DNA of 20,244 nt from Cyanobacteria bacterium UBA791 (GTDB lineage Bacteria > Cyanobacteriota > Vampirovibrionia > Gastranaerophilales > Gastranaerophilaceae): the NCBI GenBank assembly GCA_002297005.1, contig DBIX01000045.1, positions 1 through 20,244 of the forward strand, read 5' to 3'. Shown here piece after piece: positions 14,090-20,244 of this stretch. Every line of letters begins with the position of its first letter. Position 1 is the first letter of the stretch. The notes below the pieces were generated by a model that saw nothing but the letters and a program-made list of their open reading frames with translations, was not told the DNA's origin and ran no database searches. Made by a program: the position numbers and the translations under genes.

Positions 14090-17000
14090 ATGGGAATTTT
14101 TGAAAAAGCTAATTTAATAGAGCTTACTCAAGAAGATTTGCAGGATGCAAAAACAACGGCAGGTTTATTCAAGGATGAATTTGTTAAACGTAGAGCATTT
14201 GCAAACGTTATTGCTGCACGTTCTGCTCTTAAGCTTTTATTCTCATTAAATATTGAGGCTACTAATTTATATAGCATGTATTCAATCAATAAGGTGCTTG
14301 AAAGATTGGATATTGCCGATGTGTATGCCGGTTCTATCAGAATTGATGCAAGATTAGTTGATGATGCAAGCAATATTTTTATCCCAAAATCTCATTTTGA
14401 ATTAGGTATTACTCCTGATTTATACCTTATTTTGAAACTTGAAAAAGGTATGACAGGTGTTGAATTTTTAGGTTGTATAAATCCTGATGAAATGGATAAA
14501 TCTAGAGAAAATAAGGATTATTATTTCGTCGACGAAGATTTACTTTATAACTTAAAAATCTTTAAAAATTTAGTTAAAAATAATCAAGGTAAACAAGATT
14601 ACGTTCCAACACAAGAGGATATTGAAAGAGCTGAAAATTTAATCGTTCCTTTAGAAGATGGTGACATCTTTAATGCTGATTATGAATTTTTAATGAAACA
14701 GTTAGCATTTAACCAAGAATTGAGAAAGAAAACTGTTGAATTTGAAAATTTTGAATTTGTTTCTCAAAAAGTTGTTACTGAAGAAACAGTATATGGAGAT
14801 TCTGTTCTAGGTCTTGTTGGTAGTGAAAAATTATATGACAGAAATGAGTTTTCAACTGATATTGATTTAGAGGATTTATCAGACTCTACTGTAGATGATT
14901 TTGTAGAAAATTTTGATGAAACATCTACTCAAATTCCTGAAATGAATGAGTTTACTGGTGAAGTTTCATTAGACGATGCTTTGAGTCAAATGGACGATAA
15001 TTTTGAACTTAATCAGGAAAATTCACCTGAAATTATTGAGATGGAAAGTAATGATGATGAACATTTCCAAGAGAAAGATGTCGATGAAGAAACAGATAAT
15101 CATTTAGATAATTTAATCAATGATGTTTCCGAAATTACTGATTACTCAGAAACAGAGCCTGTTGTAGAAACAGAAGAACCTTTAAAAATGTTAGGCGATA
15201 ATGAAGAGCAACTTATGTCCTTTGATAGTATGGAAGATGATGCTGATGAACCATTAATGCCAATATCTTCTAATGAAAATCTTGAACCAATGATTATTGA
15301 AGATGAAGATGATGAAGATGATTTACCAATTCTTTCTGATGAAAATGCCAATACAAATCATGATGACTTGATGAGTTTTGATGATGAAGATGCAGACGAA
15401 TACGAGGATGAGTTCTCTAATAATCAACAAGAACAAGGCTTAGTTGAATCTTTACCGGAATTAGATGAAGACGAAATTGATGATGATGACTTAGATTTTT
15501 CTTCAGTAGATGAAAATACTCCAATTAATTTTGATGATGGTGAAGATATTGATTTAGATATGGGTGAATTACCTGATTTGGACGGTTTTTCACTTGATGA
15601 TACTGTTGATGAGGAAGAAACTTCTGAAATAGAAGAAAGTTTAAAGGAAGAAGATGTAGACGATGATGAACTTCCTATTGCCACAATAGACGACAATTCT
15701 TCTCAAAATCAAAATGAAGAAAAAGAGATAAAACCTTTCGAAGATGATGATGTGGATATGGCAGATTTGCCAACGCTTAAAGTCTTTGAAGAAAATGAAG
15801 AAACTTATCAGAAAAAAATGTACAAAGCTCCTGCAATTGATGATATTGACATGAAAAATGTTAATTTGGATGACTTTGATGATTACGAAAATGAAGACAA
15901 AGAAGAAGAGGCTCGTAAATCAAAAGAACTTGAAGATATGATGTCAGATTTAGACAGTATCTTAAATAGTGAAAATATTTCTCTTGATGGTGTGGAAGAT
16001 ATTCTTACGGACGAAGAATTAAATGAAAGTTTGAAACAAATCGAAGAAGAACAAGCTATTGATGAAAAGAAAAAACATGAAGAGGAATTAGGTGTTGTAG
16101 AAGAATCATACGAAGAAAATACAGCTCCTTATCAAGAAAATTATCAAGAAATGGAAATTTCAGAGAATTCTCCAACTTTAAATCAAGAACAAAATGATGT
16201 TGCTGGTGAAGAATCTGAACAAAATGAGAGCATGAGTTTGGATGATTTCTTAAATTCATCATTCAATGATATGAGTACAAGCCCTGAAAATAGTGCTAAT
16301 ATTGATAGTAATCAAAGTCTTGATTCAATATATCAGCAAGAAGAAAATAGGGGTATGAATAGTCCTCTTGATGACGACAATCCTGATACATTACTTACTA
16401 ATGAGGCAACAATGGTAGATAATTCAGCAAATTTATATGACGATACAGATACTTTGAATAGTGTTGAGAAAGAAAAGCCAAAATCTAGAGCTCCTCAATT
16501 AATGGTTGTTTTGGTTATTATGATGTGTGCTTGTCTTTACGTAAACAAAGATATAATCATGGATAACTTAAATATCCAATTCCCATCAAAACCAGAAGAA
16601 CCAGCAGCTCCTGAATTTGATTTGAACAGCTTGAAAGAGCCTACTCCAGCAGATGCTCCTCAAGATAGTCCTATTCCAAGCATTCCTCAACCTACAGATA
16701 TGCCTGATTCTCCGCCTGCAACTCCTGCAGAGCCAGCTACATCAGCACAAGCTCCATCTGTACCTCAAGCTGGTGCTGTTCCTCAAAATTCTTCTAATAA
16801 AATTACAAAGCTTTCTTGGGAAGTTCCTGAAAATATGGCTAACAATCAAAAAATTAGAAAATACTTGCAAATTGCTGGTAGAACTCTAAAATTATCTTTA
16901 CAAAATGATTTGTTAGTTGCAACAGAATTACCATTTTCAAACAGAGTTATGATTGATTTAAGAATCGCACCATCTGGTAACTTAATTTCATCAGATTTTG

Positions 17001-17134
17001 TAATTTCTAGTGGCTCAAAACAAATTGATAACATTGTGTTACAAAGTGTTAAAGATACGTTAAAATACGTCAGACCACCTATGGGCGAAATTCAATCTCC
17101 AAATTCTAACTTTACTCTAATTATTAATTTCTAG
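14090..17134 (+). CDS. Large acidic single-pass protein with TonB-like C-terminal domain
   Basis: A 1014-residue protein of unknown function. Residues 1 to about 170 form a folded-looking domain (FIPKSHFELGITPDLYLILKL inside it), faintly reminiscent of the cyanobacterial DUF1822 family; this is a weak guess. Residues about 220-790 are very acidic, low-complexity and probably disordered, with repeated acidic-LP motifs at 412, 455, 494, 528 and 560. A single membrane helix at about 804-820 (LMVVLVIMMCACLYV) with Lys/Arg before it suggests a cytoplasmic N-terminus. A Pro-rich linker and a TonB-C-like domain (about 904-1014; PSGNLISSDFVISSGSKQID) follow, presumably periplasmic. ATG 14090 is chosen for its AAGGGA ribosome site; ATG 14069 and TTG 13982 lack one. 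Confidence 0.8.
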   Translation: MGIFEKANLIELTQEDLQDAKTTAGLFKDEFVKRRAFANVIAARSALKLLFSLNIEATNLYSMYSINKVLERLDIADVYAGSIRIDARLVDDASNIFIPKSHFELGITPDLYLILKLEKGMTGVEFLGCINPDEMDKSRENKDYYFVDEDLLYNLKIFKNLVKNNQGKQDYVPTQEDIERAENLIVPLEDGDIFNADYEFLMKQLAFNQELRKKTVEFENFEFVSQKVVTEETVYGDSVLGLVGSEKLYDRNEFSTDIDLEDLSDSTVDDFVENFDETSTQIPEMNEFTGEVSLDDALSQMDDNFELNQENSPEIIEMESNDDEHFQEKDVDEETDNHLDNLINDVSEITDYSETEPVVETEEPLKMLGDNEEQLMSFDSMEDDADEPLMPISSNENLEPMIIEDEDDEDDLPILSDENANTNHDDLMSFDDEDADEYEDEFSNNQQEQGLVESLPELDEDEIDDDDLDFSSVDENTPINFDDGEDIDLDMGELPDLDGFSLDDTVDEEETSEIEESLKEEDVDDDELPIATIDDNSSQNQNEEKEIKPFEDDDVDMADLPTLKVFEENEETYQKKMYKAPAIDDIDMKNVNLDDFDDYENEDKEEEARKSKELEDMMSDLDSILNSENISLDGVEDILTDEELNESLKQIEEEQAIDEKKKHEEELGVVEESYEENTAPYQENYQEMEISENSPTLNQEQNDVAGEESEQNESMSLDDFLNSSFNDMSTSPENSANIDSNQSLDSIYQQEENRGMNSPLDDDNPDTLLTNEATMVDNSANLYDDTDTLNSVEKEKPKSRAPQLMVVLVIMMCACLYVNKDIIMDNLNIQFPSKPEEPAAPEFDLNSLKEPTPADAPQDSPIPSIPQPTDMPDSPPATPAEPATSAQAPSVPQAGAVPQNSSNKITKLSWEVPENMANNQKIRKYLQIAGRTLKLSLQNDLLVATELPFSNRVMIDLRIAPSGNLISSDFVISSGSKQIDNIVLQSVKDTLKYVRPPMGEIQSPNSNFTLIINF

Positions 17135-17185
17135 GTTTGTGTTATTATATTCTTGTGAGTATTTTGCTTAGTTGAGAGTTTTAAG

Positions 17186-17758
17186 TTGGAATTATCACAA
17201 GAACATATTGAATTACTAGAGAAATATATTAAATCCGATAGAAAATTTGTCGGCAATGAAGACTTGTATGAAGATTTTTTTGCAGAGGCTTCAAATCGTG
17301 CTGTGTCATTATTAGATACAATTACTGATATTTCTGCAATTGCTCCATATCTTAAAAAAGTTGTTTCTACTTCTATTATTACTGTTCTTAAAAATCAAGG
17401 CAGAGTTCGTAGAACTCACGATAATTTTGTTCCAACAAACGAAATCTCTTTAGATGATAATTATCCTCAACAAGCTAAGACTTTTCAATCAACACCTGTA
17501 ACGTATGATTTTATAGACGTTTCTCCAAATCCTGAAGAAATAGCTGTACAAAAAGATATTTTACAAAGAGTTTACGATGCAGTAATGTTTGCTCATACAA
17601 CAAATATTGCTAAACAATTTCTGGATTTATATGATTTAAGATATGTTCAAGGTAAAAAACAAGCAGAAATCGCTAAGATTTTAAACTTATCCCAATCGGA
17701 AGTATCAAAGCGATTGTTTGAATTGATGGAACAAGTTAAAATGGCATTAGGTGTATAG
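17186..17758 (+). CDS. Sigma-70 family-like protein (ECF-like, region 4 HTH)
   Basis: A 190-residue protein resembling a small sigma factor. Residues about 24-76 look like a region 2 remnant (LYEDFFAEASNRAVSLL, then APYLKKVVSTSIITVLKNQG, then RVRR), a 40-residue linker follows, and residues 150-182 are a region 4-like helix-turn-helix (RYVQGKKQAEIAKILNLSQ, then SEVSKRLFELM). The start is TTG at 17186: an in-frame TGA lies at 17156, no ATG or GTG exists between, the next in-frame Met is far inside, and GAGAG lies 7 bp before. Poor initiation would keep levels low. It sits 51 bp after the TonB-like gene and 13 bp before the zinc-ribbon ATPase gene. It could be a DNA-binding regulator rather than a true sigma factor. 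Confidence 0.68.
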   Translation: MELSQEHIELLEKYIKSDRKFVGNEDLYEDFFAEASNRAVSLLDTITDISAIAPYLKKVVSTSIITVLKNQGRVRRTHDNFVPTNEISLDDNYPQQAKTFQSTPVTYDFIDVSPNPEEIAVQKDILQRVYDAVMFAHTTNIAKQFLDLYDLRYVQGKKQAEIAKILNLSQSEVSKRLFELMEQVKMALGV

Positions 17759-17771
17759 GTGAGGTTAGCGA

Positions 17772-20244
17772 ATGATTTGTCCGAAATGTAAAAAAGAAAT
17801 ACCACCTAATTCAATTAACTGTCCGCATTGTAACGCAAAGATTGGGACAATTTGTAAAAAGTGTAATACTTATAACTTTATTTATAACAAGGCTTGTATT
17901 GAATGTGGTACAGAGCTATTGAAGTTCTGCCCTGAATGTAAGTCTGCAAATTTTCCAACTGCAAAACAATGTAGAAAATGTGGTTATGATTTTACGCAAA
18001 ACTCTCAAAAGAACATTAAACCTCAACAAAAAAAAGTTTCTAGTAATTCAGACTCATCAACTCTTATTCCACCAAAGCAATTCGTTGTTCCTCATTTAGA
18101 ACAACCTAAAAAACAGGAATTGCCAAAAACTCTCAACTTGAATAAGAAAAAAGGTTTTGAACTCCCTGATGTTGCAAAATCTAATGATGATTTGTTATCA
18201 CCAGTTAAAAAGTTTATTGATGATTCTCGTAAACCTATTGCGAATACAAGAAGAACTCTAGAAAGCAAAAATAAATTAAAACTCTCAACAAATAAAAATA
18301 CTGTAAGCAACGAATTACAAAATCAAATTTCAATGCTTCAAAATCAGTTATCGGGTTTGCGTGATCAATTAGATATGTTGCCATATCAACTTGGTCAAAT
18401 TGGTGTTGAACCTCTTGAAGAGGCTGAATTAAAAGTTAAAAATGAAGAAAAACGTGAACTTGAAGCACAAGACGAAAAGAAAAACAAGCCAAAGGTTGTT
18501 AAGCCAAAACAACAAATATCTTTGAAAGACAAGCTTGAACAAAAAATTATTGAAAAGAAAAGACACTCTCAACAAAAATCAAAACAAAAAATCAAAGGTA
18601 TTTTGCCTCTAAAACAAAATCAGTTGCCAAATAGACATAATACGACAACAATACCGTTTAAGAGTATTCCTGAAATTAAAATTACAAGAAAGGAAGATAC
18701 TCCGAAAGAAGAAGTTAAAAAGTCTGAAATTAATGTTAAATACACGCCAAGTTTATTCACTCAACAAAGTGCAAAAAGTGTTCTTATCAACTTAATTTTA
18801 AATACTGATGTCAAAATTATTGGTCTGAATGGTAAAAGAGGTTTGGGTAAAAACATTGTTCTTAAAGCAACAATGAATGAACTAAAAGATAATCAATTGG
18901 TTTGGCTAATTGGTAAAGGTGGTCCAACTACCCAAAATACTCCATTTGGTTTGTTCCAAGATATACTTTTGAGTTTCTTTAATTTACCAAATTTCTGTGT
19001 GGATATTGAACAATTAAAGAAAGATTCTTTTGCTTTCTTTAAGCAAGAATTCTCTTCTCTTTCTGTTTCAGAAATTTCTGATTTGATGAATTTCTTATAT
19101 CCGCAAAATGTTGATTATTATGAAAATATTTTCAAAAACAAGGTTAGAACTTTTAACTTATTGAAAAAAGTATTTGAAGTTATTTCATCAAGAGTTAAAA
19201 CGATTTTTGTTGTTGATAATTTAGAATATGTTGATGCAACATCTTATGAATTTTTAAAACTATTAGTTTCTTCAGAATTTAATGTTAATAACGCAAAATT
19301 CTTGATTTTATTTAGTGATGATAAATCAGTTAAAAACTACTTATATTCTGAAGATTTAAAAGATTCTGACTATACAGATATTTCATTAGTTCCATTTAAT
19401 GATAGTCAAACAGATACGTTTATTGATAGCTATAATCCTCTATTTGCAACTACTACGCAAACTATGAGAGAAGCTATTCAAAATGTTTCTAGTGGTAATC
19501 CTGCACATATTGAGCAAATACTTAACTTGATGCTTGATACAAGCAGAAACTATATTAATTTTACTCTTCCTGAAACTTTTGAGGATGTGGTAAGAACACG
19601 TTTGAATATTCTTAAAAAAGAAAACATTATGTGTTACGAAATCCTTGTTGCGTGTGCAACTTTGGGTTTAAAATTCTATCCTGTACTTTTAAATCAGTTG
19701 TTTAAAGTCGATGATAGAACTTTTGTAGATTTATTTGGTAGTTTAATTAGATTAAACTATATTACACCAGTAAATGAGTTGGCGTATGAATTTAAGAGTG
19801 TTGGTTTATGGAAAGCTATTCTAAACATTACTAAAAATGAAAGAGCTTTCTTAAACTTGAACAAAAAATTATTCGCAATTTTGTCAGAATTTGCTTTATC
19901 TTCGCACACCTTACTTGCTCAACTTGCGTTGAATATTCACCAAAAATTACCAGCTCTAAATATTTGGTCTGATGTTGTTAAGTTATCAGCATATCTTGGC
20001 GATGTGAATATGTATGTTAAAGCACAACAAATGTCTTTAGCTTTAGTTAAAAATATTCAAGGTGCAAATAGCTCTCTTATTATAAATAATATTCATGAAA
20101 GATTAGGTAAAATTCTTTCTTATTCAAAACCTAAAGTAGCAGCAGATTATTTGAATAAAGCTATTAAAACAGTTGTAAAACTTGATGATCCATTAAAGAT
20201 GTTCGAGTTGAATGCATATTTAATTGATTGTTATACAAAATTGA
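17772..20244 (+). CDS. Triple zinc-ribbon STAND/AAA-like ATPase (runs off the window)
   Basis: An open frame with 824 residues visible and no stop before the window edge. Residues 1-71 carry three zinc ribbons with identical C-x2-C-x10-C-x2-C spacing repeating every 25 residues (C3/6/17/20, C28/31/42/45, C53/56/67/70). A charged Lys/Gln/Pro-rich linker with a short coiled coil follows. From about 330 an ATPase domain begins: Walker A-like GLNGKRGLGKN (351-361), with Asn in place of the usual Ser/Thr, and Walker B-like IFVVDNLEYVD (478-488), as in the AAA_16/STAND ATPases of adenylate cyclases and LuxR-type regulators. The rest is helical, TPR-like (SYSKPKVAADYLNKAIKTV). SD GAGG lies 7 bp before the ATG. 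The fold is confident; its role in signalling is inference. Confidence 0.82.
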   Translation, partial: MICPKCKKEIPPNSINCPHCNAKIGTICKKCNTYNFIYNKACIECGTELLKFCPECKSANFPTAKQCRKCGYDFTQNSQKNIKPQQKKVSSNSDSSTLIPPKQFVVPHLEQPKKQELPKTLNLNKKKGFELPDVAKSNDDLLSPVKKFIDDSRKPIANTRRTLESKNKLKLSTNKNTVSNELQNQISMLQNQLSGLRDQLDMLPYQLGQIGVEPLEEAELKVKNEEKRELEAQDEKKNKPKVVKPKQQISLKDKLEQKIIEKKRHSQQKSKQKIKGILPLKQNQLPNRHNTTTIPFKSIPEIKITRKEDTPKEEVKKSEINVKYTPSLFTQQSAKSVLINLILNTDVKIIGLNGKRGLGKNIVLKATMNELKDNQLVWLIGKGGPTTQNTPFGLFQDILLSFFNLPNFCVDIEQLKKDSFAFFKQEFSSLSVSEISDLMNFLYPQNVDYYENIFKNKVRTFNLLKKVFEVISSRVKTIFVVDNLEYVDATSYEFLKLLVSSEFNVNNAKFLILFSDDKSVKNYLYSEDLKDSDYTDISLVPFNDSQTDTFIDSYNPLFATTTQTMREAIQNVSSGNPAHIEQILNLMLDTSRNYINFTLPETFEDVVRTRLNILKKENIMCYEILVACATLGLKFYPVLLNQLFKVDDRTFVDLFGSLIRLNYITPVNELAYEFKSVGLWKAILNITKNERAFLNLNKKLFAILSEFALSSHTLLAQLALNIHQKLPALNIWSDVVKLSAYLGDVNMYVKAQQMSLALVKNIQGANSSLIINNIHERLGKILSYSKPKVAADYLNKAIKTVVKLDDPLKMFELNAYLIDCYTKL

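Noticed and set aside
15142..15696. Serine-rich minus-strand reading frames opposite the acidic region
   Set aside because: They are the antisense of repeated GAT/GAA/GAC codons, have no ribosome site and no family likeness.

Overview
This AT-rich window looks like a chromosomal segment of an anaerobic, Gram-negative-type bacterium. Lipid A genes (lpxI, lpxB) imply an outer membrane, and a three-subunit [FeFe]-hydrogenase implies H2-based fermentation. A DUF512-type radical SAM protein of the kind found in cyanobacteria and Firmicutes, together with these genes, points to the non-photosynthetic cyanobacterial relatives (Melainabacteria/Vampirovibrionia, Gastranaerophilales type). That placement is inference from gene content and composition; no rRNA or tRNA gene is present to confirm it.

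The first half (about 1-12.2 kb) is mostly housekeeping. A minus-strand pair (PadR-like regulator overlapping a DUF512/PDZ radical SAM protein) diverges from uppS-rdgB (cell-wall lipid carrier synthesis; non-canonical NTP clean-up). Next is a hydC-hydB-hydA operon for an NAD(H)-coupled, probably electron-bifurcating or confurcating hydrogenase. An 18-bp Rex- or CRP-like palindrome lies in its leader. Two hairpin terminators separate hydA from a convergent gltD/nfnB-like flavoprotein gene. Divergent from that gene, a good sigma-70 promoter drives lpxI-lpxB-hemW.

The second half (about 12.2-20.2 kb) is the unusual part. Three tandem minus-strand genes encode small proteins sharing an N-terminal [IV]SF[QG][AG] motif. 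Two of them are clear paralogues with a predicted membrane helix and a nearly identical 26-residue block. Each gene is preceded by the same 39-bp element (GCAATT, 15 bp, ACTTTAYAT, 2 bp, ATGTAG) about 31-36 bp before its start codon, which looks like a dedicated promoter. Divergently transcribed is an apparent operon of three genes: a 1014-residue acidic single-pass membrane protein with a TonB-like C-terminal domain; a small sigma-factor-like protein using a TTG start; and a large protein, cut by the window edge, with three perfectly spaced zinc ribbons followed by a STAND/AAA-like ATPase with a non-standard Walker A motif.

A testable idea is that this is one envelope-signalling system: zinc-ribbon ATPase sensor, sigma-like factor, TonB-like trans-envelope protein, and small membrane proteins made from the shared promoter. 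Only the gene content, the shared motif and the adjacency are seen directly. The regulatory link is inference. No CRISPR array, IS element, tRNA or rRNA was seen, and no stretch over 300 bases lacks a gene.
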